From assembly GCA_905199285.1 (NCBI GenBank), contig CAJKFZ010000035.1:1-16129 (forward strand): a DNA stretch of 16,129 nt, written 5' to 3'. Under the pieces are notes generated by a model. The model had not been told where the DNA came from. It saw only the letters and a program-made list of their open reading frames with translations, and did not search any database. The stretch is from an uncultured Ruminococcus sp. (GTDB lineage Bacteria; Bacillota; Clostridia; Oscillospirales; Ruminococcaceae). Both the position numbers and the translations under genes were made by a program. Below, piece after piece: positions 7,194 to 15,573 of the stretch; positions within the stretch are counted from its first letter, which is position 1; each line of letters starts with the position of its first letter.

Positions 7194-8474
7194 ATGAACG
7201 GAACATCAGTTATTTATCCGCTTGCAGATGTCAATAAAACCATTCAGGATCTTCATATTGAAAGCGGCTCGGGTATATATGTTACCGGAACAAACGGAAG
7301 AAGATATCTCGATCTCAACAGTGGATTGTGGAATGCTCCGTTTGGTTACGGTGATGAGGAATATACAAAAGTTATTTCAGAACAGCTTAACAAGCTGCAT
7401 TATATCAATATGATAAATTTTTCCGGTCCTGTTATAACTGATCTTGCGGATGAACTTATTGATTTCACAGATAATGATTTCGAGAAGGTATTCTTTACTT
7501 GTTCCGGTTCAGAATCGGTGGAGTGTGCAATTAAGATCGCAAGAAAGTATATGCACATTATAGGCAGAAAGAATTGTAAAACGATCCTTTCAATGGATAT
7601 GTCATATCATGGTACAACCTATGCTGCAATGACTGCCAGCGGAATGGATGGTGATGAAACTGCTGAATATTCGCCCCTCAATGAAAAGATCGAGTATCTT
7701 GAGGTTCCGTTCTTTCCTTCAGCACCGGCTTCGCTTGCTGAACAGAAGGCGTATGAAGATGCACTTGAAAAAAGATTTGCGGAAGATGATATTGCGGCGG
7801 TTCTTATTGAACCGGTAATGGCTTCCGGAGGTATAATTACTTTGCCGGACTGGTATTATAATAAGCTTACTGAACTTATGAAGAAATATGATGTTCTGTT
7901 TATCGCTGATGAGGTCGCAACAGGCTTCTATCGCACCGGGAAGTCATTCAAATACAAGGATATCCCTTTGAAACCGGATATATTGTGCCTTTCAAAGGCT
8001 ATAACTAACGGAATCATACCTATGGGTGCTGTTCTGGTTAACAATAAGGTGTTCATGAGATATTCCGATGAGAATGAATATATCAATCATTTTTCAACTC
8101 AGTGCGGAAACCCACTTGCCTGTGCAGCAGCAGAAAAAACGCTTTCTAAGTTTACAGATGATGTAATAGAAAATATCAATCTCCGTTCAGAACAGTTCAG
8201 AACAAGTCTGGAAGCGATGAAAAACGAGAAGACAAATATAAGACAGATCAGGATAGAAGGGCTTATGATTGGTATAGATATTACCGATGACGAGGGGAAA
8301 CCTCTTTCAATGGATGAGCTTAGCTGCATAATGACATACGCTTTGCAAAAATGTCTGCTTATATACGTTTTTAAGTGCGGAGAAAAGTGTTCGGGAATAA
8401 CTCTTATGCCGCCATATACGATCTCAGAGAGCGAGACTAACAGAGTACTGAAGATATTGAGCGAAATAATTTAA
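7194..8474 (+). CDS. Class III PLP-dependent aminotransferase
   Basis: 426 residues, family fold type I. The PLP-binding features are the GSESVECAIKIAR segment near residue 105, the SYHGTTYAA segment, the acidic IADEVATGFYRTG motif, and the internal aldimine lysine K268 in LSKAITNG. Class III enzymes usually transfer distal amino groups, for example on omega-amino acids, ornithine or GABA; some act as racemases or decarboxylases. I chose ATG 7194, which has GGAG seven bases upstream overlapping the previous stop, rather than GTG 7173, which lies inside the previous gene. Its position in the operon next to an SDR suggests a two-step oxidation/transamination, either on the peptide or on a small building block. 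The substrate cannot be read from sequence. It is full length, with no missing catalytic residue noted. Confidence 0.88.
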   Translation: MNGTSVIYPLADVNKTIQDLHIESGSGIYVTGTNGRRYLDLNSGLWNAPFGYGDEEYTKVISEQLNKLHYINMINFSGPVITDLADELIDFTDNDFEKVFFTCSGSESVECAIKIARKYMHIIGRKNCKTILSMDMSYHGTTYAAMTASGMDGDETAEYSPLNEKIEYLEVPFFPSAPASLAEQKAYEDALEKRFAEDDIAAVLIEPVMASGGIITLPDWYYNKLTELMKKYDVLFIADEVATGFYRTGKSFKYKDIPLKPDILCLSKAITNGIIPMGAVLVNNKVFMRYSDENEYINHFSTQCGNPLACAAAEKTLSKFTDDVIENINLRSEQFRTSLEAMKNEKTNIRQIRIEGLMIGIDITDDEGKPLSMDELSCIMTYALQKCLLIYVFKCGEKCSGITLMPPYTISESETNRVLKILSEII

Positions 8475-8485
8475 GAGAGGCTGCT

Positions 8486-9250
8486 ATGGAAAGAGAGTTT
8501 TTTAATAAGAATGTTATCGTAACAGGCTGCCTTGGTGAACTTGGGCGCGGTATTTCAGAGGATTTTCTTTCTATGGGAGCAGCGGTTTACGGGATAGATA
8601 CCGAACAGGCTGTTGAGACTGAAAAGGCTTTCGTATCTGAGATGTGTCAAAAATACAATGACAGGTTTCACGTATCTGTTTGCGATATAACTCAGGTAGA
8701 TCTTATAAAAGATTATTGCAGAAAGCTTGCAGACGAGCATATCGATATTGATGTTCTTGTGAATAATGCCGGTATAAACATGCTGGCTGCTGCTGTCGAT
8801 GTCACAGAAGAAAACTGGAATGATATTCTGGATGTCAATCTCAAGGGAACGTTTTTCATGAGCAAAGAAGCCGTACGGCTTATGAACAAAGAAAAAGGCG
8901 GCGCTATAATCAATATATCCTCGCAGCATGGAGTTGTAGGTAATTATAAAAGAGCTCCGTACTGTGCAAGCAAGGGAGGCGTTGTGAACCTTACAAAGGC
9001 ATTGTGTCTTGAATGGGCAGAATACAATATAAGAGTAAACAGTATACTCCCGACATTTATACTTACATCCAAAAGCGAATCATGGCTGATGAAGCCAGGG
9101 ATCTATCGCAAGTATATTCAGGATATACCGATGAAACGATATTGCCTTGTTGAGGATATAGTCAGTGCTGTGAGATTTCTTGCAGGAAATGGCGCTTCCA
9201 TGATAACTGGTCAGGCACTTGCTGTTGACGGCGGTTATCTTGCGAAATAA
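8486..9250 (+). CDS. Short-chain dehydrogenase/reductase (SDR)
   Basis: 254 residues, a classical SDR. The N-terminal nucleotide-binding motif is TGCLGELG (about 13-20), followed by NNAG near residue 91. The catalytic Ser146, Tyr159 and Lys163 are all present with the correct spacing (ISSQHG and YCASKGG). It ends with the typical GxxLxVDGGY. Such enzymes interconvert alcohols and carbonyls with NAD(P)H. It starts 11 bases after the aminotransferase and is the last gene of the biosynthetic block, with an AGAGAGG site in the gap. One idea is that it oxidises a hydroxyl to a carbonyl that the neighbouring aminotransferase aminates, or reduces a carbonyl. Another is that it reduces a peptide dehydro or oxo group. 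Identity is sure; the substrate is not. Confidence 0.9.
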   Translation: MEREFFNKNVIVTGCLGELGRGISEDFLSMGAAVYGIDTEQAVETEKAFVSEMCQKYNDRFHVSVCDITQVDLIKDYCRKLADEHIDIDVLVNNAGINMLAAAVDVTEENWNDILDVNLKGTFFMSKEAVRLMNKEKGGAIINISSQHGVVGNYKRAPYCASKGGVVNLTKALCLEWAEYNIRVNSILPTFILTSKSESWLMKPGIYRKYIQDIPMKRYCLVEDIVSAVRFLAGNGASMITGQALAVDGGYLAK

Positions 9251-9390
9251 GAGCTGAATATAACGTAATTGTCCCTGATAATATGTATTCTTAAACGGGG
9301 CACATATCGTTTGGAAAAAGACTGTGTACGATCCGTGTCGGGCATAATGATGACTGCGCTGATCATTAACAGATTATAAGGAGAATAACT
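9251..9390 (+). promoter_or_regulatory. Intergenic region between biosynthesis and export genes, with imperfect hairpin
   Basis: The largest gap inside the locus, 140 bases. Bases 9299-9310 pair with 9328-9339, giving 10 pairs around a two-base internal loop. No T-run follows. TAACGTAATTG at 9261-9271 is also found at 304-314 after the precursors. AAGGAG sits about 7 bases before the ABC ATPase ATG. A separate promoter or attenuator for the export genes may lie here, but I see no convincing -35/-10 pair. Confidence 0.35.
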
Positions 9391-10332
9391 ATGTCTTTAC
9401 AAATCAATAATCTTTATAAAAAATATGGTGACAAGGTCGTTGTAAACGGTCTTTCCGCTGAGATGAAAGAACCCGGAGTATTTGCACTTCTGGGTACAAA
9501 TGGTGCAGGAAAGACGACTACTATAAGAATGATACTTGATATTCTTGCAAAGGACGGAGGAAATGTTCTTTGGAACGGATCTCCGCTTGATGTCAAGAAG
9601 GTGAATATAGGTTATCTTGCAGAAGAAAGAGGTATCTATCCAAAGTCATGCATTATGGATCAACTCCTTTATTTTGCTGCGCTGAAGGGCATAAGCAGGG
9701 CAGATGCAAAGGTTTCTATAAAAAGGCTTGCTCAAAGGCTGGAGGTTGAGGAATACATCTATAATCCGACTCCAGCTTCAAGAAGACGGCGCGAAAAGCC
9801 TAAGCTTGCTGAGCAGCTTTCAAAGGGAAATCAGCAAAAGATTCAGTTAATGGCTGCACTTATATCTGATCCAGAGCTTCTTGTACTCGACGAACCTCTC
9901 AGTGGTCTTGATCCTATAAACACTGAGATATTCAAAAACGTTATACGTGAAGAGATTGAAAAGGGAAAGTATATCATCATGTCTTCCCATAGTATGCCAA
10001 CGGTTGAGGAATTCTGCAAGGATATCATCATTATGGATAAGGGAGAAGCAGTTGTTTCAGGCAATCTCAACGAAATTAAGAAACACTACGGAAGAGAGAA
10101 CCTCTTTGTTAAATGTGATAAGGATATTGATGATATAATAGAAAAGTTTAATATGGAATTTGTTAACAGAACACCAGATGAAATGCAGTTCAGAACCCGA
10201 AATGAGCAACAGGTAACGGATTTCCTTAAAGCGCTTGTTATGTCTGACAGGGGAGTAGTTCGCTTTGAACTGCGTGAGCCTTCACTTCATGAAATATTTT
10301 TAAAGAAGGTAGGGACAAGTGTTGAAAACTAA
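9391..10332 (+). CDS. ABC transporter ATP-binding protein
   Basis: 313 residues. The Walker A is GTNGAGKT (35-42), the signature is LSKGN (143-147), the Walker B is LLVLDEP with Asp167 and Glu168, and the H-loop is SSHSM. About 80 residues follow the core, resembling the C-terminal extension of NatA-type exporters (DUF4162-like). A basic patch rich in Arg and Lys (ASRRRREK) precedes the signature. It is followed at once by two permeases, so it probably powers a peptide or ion exporter used for product secretion or self-immunity. The gene starts with ATG behind AAGGAG and overlaps the next start by 14 bases. Confidence 0.92.
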   Translation: MSLQINNLYKKYGDKVVVNGLSAEMKEPGVFALLGTNGAGKTTTIRMILDILAKDGGNVLWNGSPLDVKKVNIGYLAEERGIYPKSCIMDQLLYFAALKGISRADAKVSIKRLAQRLEVEEYIYNPTPASRRRREKPKLAEQLSKGNQQKIQLMAALISDPELLVLDEPLSGLDPINTEIFKNVIREEIEKGKYIIMSSHSMPTVEEFCKDIIIMDKGEAVVSGNLNEIKKHYGRENLFVKCDKDIDDIIEKFNMEFVNRTPDEMQFRTRNEQQVTDFLKALVMSDRGVVRFELREPSLHEIFLKKVGTSVEN

Positions 10333-11665
10333 TTTTAACGGTTGGAAGGCAGTTTTTGATTTCTCCTTCAGACAGACTGTAGTTTCAAAGTCTTTCAGGA
10401 TAATCACACTGTTGTTCTGTGCAGCTGCACTGTTTTTTTTCCCTATAAAATGTATGATAAGCGGCAGCAATAACGCTAAGACTGATGTAACTTTGCTTAC
10501 CATTGCAGATGATAGCGGTTTGGGGATAGATTATAGCGGTTTGAAAAATATCGAAAGATATAATGAGCTTGAGATAAAAACGATACCATTCTCTGAAAAA
10601 GATGAACATATAAAAGCAATGAAAGAGGATGAAAGTAGTTCTGAGATACTCATTTCGATATCTCAGAAGGAATTCCTTTATTCTTTTGATGTGTACAGCA
10701 GTCCTGAAACTAAGCTTAATGACAGCGATATACAGACTCTTGCAGAGGATATTGACGATTATTTCATAAAAGAAAAGAAAAATAAGCTTTCGCTTACAGA
10801 TGAGCAGAAAAAGATTTCAGAGCATGGCATGATAACAGAGGTAGGTTCGATCGACAGCAATGGAGAATACCGAATAGCCTCTGATGAAGATAAGCGTGAT
10901 TTTAATAGCAATATATTCTTTATGTGTACCATAATGATAATAATGATTTTTATAACATCAGCCAGCAATATGATCTCATCTTCGATCGTAGTAGAAAAAT
11001 CAAACAATGTTATAAACTTTATCATGGTTAATGTAAAATCCGAGGCTTTGATCTTTGGAAAGGTACTTTCGGCTATCGCACAGTCGGCTGTACAGATAGT
11101 ATCTGTTTCTGTCTGCTTTGTTGCTTCGGTATTTATTGGTTCGGCTGTATCTGAGGAAAGCAAGTCTGTATCAGAAATGTTCAGTGAGATGACCGGGAAT
11201 TTCTTTAATGATAATTCTGTAAATGTCATTGATATTCTTTTATCGTTTGTCATTATAATCCTGGGAGTTATGCTGTTCAGCCTTATTGCAGCGTATGTCG
11301 GCTCGTCAGTGAGTAAGCTTGAAGAAATGCAGGAAGGAATGAAGCTTTATCAGTTTGCTCTTCTTATAGGCGCATATTTTGCGCTTGCAATATGTTTCCT
11401 GAATTTTAGCGGAAGCTCACTGTCAATTGATACTGTAGGAATGCTGATATCGCTTTCTGCACCTTTTGTGTGTCCGTATGAGATACTATCTGGCAATTCC
11501 GGAGGTATAATGCCATTTATAAGTTTAGCTGTACTTATAATATCCGATCTGCTGTTGTTTATGTTGGTTGCCCGAACATATGAAACAAGGATATTCAGTG
11601 TGCCGACAAAGAAAGAAAAGCACATCCGTGATTTTCGCATGAAGAGAAAAGGAGGAGTACATTGA
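10319..11665 (+). CDS. ABC-2-type permease 1
   Basis: About 448 residues. One N-terminal helix (about 22-45) is followed by a long, charged, probably extracellular domain (about 46-195), then about five helices. This layout is that of NatB/ABC-2 permeases and bacteriocin immunity exporters. The start is GTG 10319 or TTG 10322, overlapping the ATPase stop; a GAAGGTAGGG stretch lies just upstream. It ends by overlapping the next permease by one base, behind a strong GGAGGAG, which indicates coupled translation and a heteromeric transporter. No proteolytic (C39) domain is present, so leader removal must be done elsewhere, consistent with the M50 proteins. Confidence 0.82.
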   Translation: MLKTNFNGWKAVFDFSFRQTVVSKSFRIITLLFCAAALFFFPIKCMISGSNNAKTDVTLLTIADDSGLGIDYSGLKNIERYNELEIKTIPFSEKDEHIKAMKEDESSSEILISISQKEFLYSFDVYSSPETKLNDSDIQTLAEDIDDYFIKEKKNKLSLTDEQKKISEHGMITEVGSIDSNGEYRIASDEDKRDFNSNIFFMCTIMIIMIFITSASNMISSSIVVEKSNNVINFIMVNVKSEALIFGKVLSAIAQSAVQIVSVSVCFVASVFIGSAVSEESKSVSEMFSEMTGNFFNDNSVNVIDILLSFVIIILGVMLFSLIAAYVGSSVSKLEEMQEGMKLYQFALLIGAYFALAICFLNFSGSSLSIDTVGMLISLSAPFVCPYEILSGNSGGIMPFISLAVLIISDLLLFMLVARTYETRIFSVPTKKEKHIRDFRMKRKGGVH

Positions 11666-12918
11666 TGATCATGAGTTCATGGAAAAAAGTGTTCATGTTT
11701 ACTTTTTCGCAGAATGCTAAGGCGAAGTGGTATAAGATAGTTACTTTCGGGATCCCTATGCTGCTGTGTCTGCTTTTGGTCGTTATAAGCTGTGCAATAG
11801 GCTTTTCGCAGAAATCAGACGATAAAGTTTATTCTGACTGGAAGATATATATGAACACTGGAAACAGCAGTTCTTCAATACCATACGAGGCATTTAAAAA
11901 GACATATGATGAGATTTATCCGAATATTGTTTTTGTAGAGAAAAGCTATGATAAAGCAGATGGGAATAACGAGAATTCGCTAATTGTCGAGATCACAGCA
12001 GCAGGTGAAGAACAGAAGATAAAAACTGTTATTCCGGCTGATAGCAGCATCAAAGAAAATGAAGCAAAGGAATTCACAGAGTGTTTCAAGGGCATGGCTG
12101 AAAGCACAATGCTCATGGATTCAGGTATATCATCAGACGATCTGAAGGTCCTTCTCAGCAGAACTGAAACCTCATATAAGGTTGCCGGAGATGAAAAGGG
12201 CGATTCGGCGGCAAGACTTGCGAAGATGTTTATACCTATGCTTATCACTATGATGCTTTATATAATGGTCGTTATAAATAGCCAGAGTGTTATAAGCGTT
12301 GTAAGTATTGAAAAGACTTCAAAGCTTATGGAAAGCATATTGACGTTTGTTGATCCATTTTCGCTGATAGTCGGCAAAATAGTTTCAGCAATAGTTAACA
12401 GTCTGATACAGAGTCTGCTGTGGATAGCCGGTATCATTGCAGGATGCGTGATAGGACATTATGTAACAGTATCATTCGTATACGATGATTACTATGATTA
12501 TTTCTTCAGAACTACCGAAATGATTCGTGATTCAACGGAAAGCTTTGGCGTTATGATACTTGCTGTTATTACACTTTGTGTATCATTTGTATTCTTCTGT
12601 TCAGTTGCAGGATTATGCGCTTCGTTTATATCAAAGACTGATAATATCTCTCAGGCAAATATGGGAGTACTTCTTGTATCGGCAATGGGCTTCATGCTTG
12701 CTTACAGTGTTCCTCTGAAAAAGGACGGAACACTCAATAATATCCTGCGTGTACTACCGATTTCAGCTTCATATATGATACCTGGTGATCTGATCGTTGG
12801 AAATATCAGTATGCTTCAGGGTATTCTGTATCTTGTTTTGCTGGCATTGTTTTCGGTAGGCATTGCGTTAGCGGCTGCAACTGTATATAAGAAACGCATT
12901 ATGTACGTTGGAAAGTAA
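11665..12918 (+). CDS. ABC-2-type permease 2
   Basis: 417 residues with the same layout as the preceding permease: one N-terminal helix, an extracellular loop of about 150 residues, then a C-terminal helix bundle with a second acidic, Tyr-rich loop (YDDYYDYFF). I chose ATG 11665 over TTG 11662 because GGAGGAG (11651-11657) is seven bases away from it. The two permeases are diverged paralogues in architecture and probably form a heterodimer with the ATPase at 9391-10332. A role in exporting or expelling a hydrophobic peptide is inferred. Confidence 0.82.
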   Translation: MIMSSWKKVFMFTFSQNAKAKWYKIVTFGIPMLLCLLLVVISCAIGFSQKSDDKVYSDWKIYMNTGNSSSSIPYEAFKKTYDEIYPNIVFVEKSYDKADGNNENSLIVEITAAGEEQKIKTVIPADSSIKENEAKEFTECFKGMAESTMLMDSGISSDDLKVLLSRTETSYKVAGDEKGDSAARLAKMFIPMLITMMLYIMVVINSQSVISVVSIEKTSKLMESILTFVDPFSLIVGKIVSAIVNSLIQSLLWIAGIIAGCVIGHYVTVSFVYDDYYDYFFRTTEMIRDSTESFGVMILAVITLCVSFVFFCSVAGLCASFISKTDNISQANMGVLLVSAMGFMLAYSVPLKKDGTLNNILRVLPISASYMIPGDLIVGNISMLQGILYLVLLALFSVGIALAAATVYKKRIMYVGK

Positions 12919-12942
12919 ACACTGATTTTGAAAGGAGTTATT

Positions 12943-13101
12943 ATGAAATTAGCGTCATGTGCATTTTTTACAATTATTCTTGTTATCATAAACCTTAATC
13001 TGGACGATGACAGAGTCCATATAGCAAGTGTTGTTGTGGTAGCAATTCTTCTGGTAGTTGTTTCTTATTCATGGGGTAAAAAACGAAAAAACAAGAATTA
13101 A
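12943..13101 (+). CDS. Small two-helix membrane peptide (52 aa), possible immunity protein
   Basis: A 52-residue protein with a good ribosome binding site (AAAGGAG, 12931-12937). Residues 3-20 and about 27-44 are hydrophobic helices joined by an acidic turn (DDDR), and the C-terminus is strongly basic (GKKRKNKN), so the tail should face the cytoplasm. I recognise no family. Its position, 24 bases after the permeases and directly before the operon terminator, together with its size and topology, resembles small immunity proteins of bacteriocin loci. A small transporter subunit is the other option. Confidence 0.65.
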   Translation: MKLASCAFFTIILVIINLNLDDDRVHIASVVVVAILLVVVSYSWGKKRKNKN

Positions 13102-13137
13102 GTAAATATTATTGCAAAGATAATATGCAGAAAAAAG

Positions 13138-13169
13138 GGTCTCTGGAGAAAAAATCCGGAGATCTTTTT
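13138..13169 (+). terminator. Rho-independent terminator of the export operon
   Basis: GGTCTCTGGA (13138-13147) pairs with TCCGGAGATC (13155-13164), 10 pairs including two G-U, with a seven-base A-rich loop. TTTTT follows at once, and a second T-run comes shortly after. An A-run before the stem could also let it work in the opposite direction. Confidence 0.88.
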
Positions 13170-13199
13170 GTTATGTTTTTTTACAATCTTCAAACTGTA

Positions 13200-13228
13200 T
13201 TGACAATTTTGACAAAATGTGATAAAAT
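13200..13228 (+). promoter_or_regulatory. Sigma-A-type promoter for the two-component genes
   Basis: TTGACA (13200-13205), a 17-base spacer and TAAAAT (13223-13228). The spacer contains a second TTGACA (13209-13214), so two nine-base near-repeats, TTGACAATT and TTGACAAAA, sit end to end over the -35 region and could be an activator site. Start of transcription would be near 13235. Confidence 0.75.
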
Positions 13229-13279
13229 ACTGAGTAGGCGGCGTAAAATGAAAATAATTATTATAGAAACAGAGGTTCA

Positions 13280-13305
13280 TTAGGATACTCATTAAAACAT
13301 CCTAA
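13280..13305 (+). promoter_or_regulatory. Leader hairpin before the response regulator
   Basis: TTAGGAT (13280-13286) and ATCCTAA (13299-13305) form a seven-base inverted repeat with a 12-base loop in the untranslated leader, ending 23 bases before the ATG. It could be an RNA structure or an operator. A possible 11-codon leader reading frame (13248-13283) ends at its base. Confidence 0.35.
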
Positions 13306-13328
13306 AATAACTTCATGAGATCGGAAAA

Positions 13329-14032
13329 ATGAATTTAAAAATTGCAATATGTGATGATGAAGATAAGGCATTAAGAGATATTTACAAAAAACTAACAAAG
13401 ATTGACAGCAGTCTTGTAATAGACACGTTTTACTCAGGGAAAAAATGCTTGCCTCAAAGAAAAAATACGATATTGTTTTTCTTGATATAGATACGGAAGA
13501 GCTCGACGGAATGAAAACAGCCGAACTTTTGAGACGGGAAAAACTTGCGGATTATCTTATATTCCTGACGGGACATTCAGAGTTTATGCAGGATGCGTTC
13601 AAGGTAAGAGCTTTCCGGTATTTTGTTAAGCCTGCTGATACTAATGAACTGAAAGAGGCACTTATCAGTATCTCTGAGGAGAATATGGAAAATGTTTCTT
13701 TTGTTTTAAAGGACGGCGGCAACAGTATATCAGTTGCACTTAATGATATTATATGCTTTGAAGCCTTTGGCGACGGTACATACATATATACTGCAGATAA
13801 AGTATATACCTCGTTATTGCCACTTAAAAAATGGATATCAGAGACTGCAAACTGCGGCTTTTTTCAGGTCCATAAATCCTATGTAGTGTCTTTTAATCAT
13901 GTTGTGAGTATATGCAAATATGAAGCTGAGATGCTTAACCTGAAAATGAAGGTGCCTGTCTCACAGAGAAAATATACCAAACTGAAAGAAGCTTTTTTTG
14001 AATATGTCAAGAAAAAAGCCGTTCATATGTGA
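13329..14032 (+). pseudogene. LytTR-family response regulator (frame-interrupted)
   Basis: An AgrA-like regulator of about 234 residues once the frame is joined. The N-terminal receiver domain starts MNLKIAICDDE, with the acidic pocket at Asp9/Asp10. The phospho-acceptor Asp (codon 13484-13486, FLDID) and the conserved Lys (codon 13628-13630, YFVKP) lie after the break. The C-terminal half is a LytTR DNA-binding domain (ending FFQVHKSYVVSFNHV and following). The frame from 13329 is lost at an A6 run (13440-13445). One extra A would give FYSGKKMLASKKKYDIVFLD, an uninterrupted receiver domain. As written, only a fragment beginning at the ATG at 13445 would carry the Asp. It is followed 12 bases later by a histidine kinase and probably controls this locus. 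Confidence 0.82.
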
Positions 14033-14044
14033 AGAGGTGACAAT

Positions 14045-15353
14045 ATGAATGTGGTCGTTTTTGATACGATATGCTATATCATAGAATACCTCAAGGTCAT
14101 CGGTGCAATTCTGATTTTCGGAACTGAATACCGATCTAAAAAGAAAGCACTTGCGGTGTCATTGATCTCAGTATTGTTTTTTATGGGCGCTTCCGTATTC
14201 ATTAGACTCACGGATGTGATATTTGGTGTAACTGCTGCTATAATGCTAAGTATCTTCCTGATACTGAAAAACAAAAAGGATACTATTGCGGTTTTCATCA
14301 TATACATGTATATATGTATTATGGATATGGTAATAAACAGTTTTATTATGTATATCACTCATATAGGTACGGACAGGATACAATCGGATAAGCTGATATA
14401 TGTTATCTTTAATCTTCCTATGCTTGCTGTTATAGCTATTATTTTACTCATAAAAGGAATCGCAAATATACGATTCACATACAAGTTCAACAGGTATAAT
14501 TTATTGGTATTGCTTGTCGGAGGCGGTGCCATAGCGCTGTATATTTCGTCATTGCAGCTTTATGCTTTCTCTGATTCGACTAAAAAGATTCGTTAAGATC
14601 GAGACTGTAGCAATTAGCCTTTTCAGTGTTATCTTTATGACTGTATTATTTAAGCTTATAGTGAGCGAAGTGAAAAACAAGAATCTGAGAAGAGAGAATG
14701 AAGTTATCAATAATATGCTTGATATGCAGAAGAATTATTACCTTACCCTTCTTAAAAAAGAAAATGAGAACAGAGCATTTCGTCATGATCTTGGCCATCA
14801 TTTCTTTTGCTTGAAAGCTCTGTATAAAATGGACAAAAAGGATGAGTTTGAAAACTATTTCTTTTCAATCGTTGAAAAATACAACAGCATGAGTAATAAA
14901 ACTATTACCGGAAATAATCTTATTGATGTTATCATAAACGAAATGATATGCAACTATGAGGCTGTTGACTTTACCAAGAAAGGTTATGTTCCGGAGAATC
15001 TTTCTGTTTCAGCTTCAGATATCTGTACCATTTTATCAAATATACTGAAAAATGCGTTTGAAGCAGCTGAAAAAACTGATGAGAAGAAAGTAAGTCTGAT
15101 TATTGGTGAGAAAAATAACAGTATACTTATAACGCTGAAAAATAGTGCTTCTTCAGCACCTGTAATGAAGGACGGAGATTATGTTTCCAGCAAGGTAGGA
15201 GATCTTCATGGGTACGGTATAAGAAATGTGAAAAAATGTATAGACAAATTAGATGGCTTATTTGAAATAGAGTATTCTAAGAAAGACAGTACAGTAACTG
15301 TGAATATACTTATGGTCAATGTTATTCCTATGAATAATAGCCTTGAAGTTTGA
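14045..15353 (+). pseudogene. AgrC-like sensor histidine kinase (frame-interrupted)
   Basis: About 435 residues once joined. Five to six N-terminal hydrophobic helices form a sensor of the kind that detects peptides. The kinase part has FRHDLGHH with the phospho-accepting His at codon 14784-14786, the N-box NILKNAFEAA, and the nucleotide-lid GYGIRNV. These are traits of the HPK10 (AgrC/ComD) group that partners LytTR regulators. The frame breaks at an A5 run (14582-14586). Removing one A joins DSTKRFVKIETVAISLF into the last membrane helix. The start has AGAGGTGA upstream. No AgrB or AgrD is nearby, so the ligand may be the RiPP product of this locus. That is inference. Confidence 0.82.
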
Positions 15354-15367
15354 TTAATATAAGATCA

Positions 15368-15400
15368 GGGAGTGATAAATACCTTATCACTCCCTCTTTA
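15368..15400 (+). terminator. Rho-independent terminator after the histidine kinase
   Basis: GGGAGTGATAA (15368-15378) pairs perfectly with TTATCACTCCC (15384-15394), an 11-base stem with a five-base loop, followed by TCTTTA. It marks the right end of the RiPP locus. Confidence 0.85.
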
Positions 15401-15427
15401 TATGTGATATAAGGCAATACCGCACAG

Positions 15428-15573
15428 TTGCCAAAAAGGGATAAAAGTGGTATAATAGGAACATGGACAGACAGATGACACTGGCAGAAATGAATGATGT
15501 CAGAGACCAGCCATTCTGTCATCCAAAAGTGAGCGTATTTTGTCAAGGGGTAATGGCAATAGGTGCTGTGTGA
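15428..15573 (+). mobile_element. Probable insertion-sequence remnant with strong promoter and truncated ORF
   Basis: TTGCCA (15428-15433), a 17-base spacer and TATAAT (15451-15456) form a near-consensus promoter. It is followed by a 36-codon reading frame starting at ATG 15463 (MDRQMTLAEMNDVRDQ) and ending at TGA 15571-15573. I read it as the leftover start of a transposase or an internally deleted element because it sits between a terminator and another IS, and nothing continues it in the window. The family is not recognised. Confidence 0.35.

Noticed and set aside
10759..11253. 164-residue open frame on the minus strand inside permease 1
   Set aside because: Composition is a mirror of the membrane-protein codons on the other strand; there is no start signal and no motif.
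13248..13283. 11-codon leader peptide or AgrD-like pheromone before the response regulator
   Set aside because: Too short, no Cys and no AgrD features; kept only as a remark in the leader hairpin entry.
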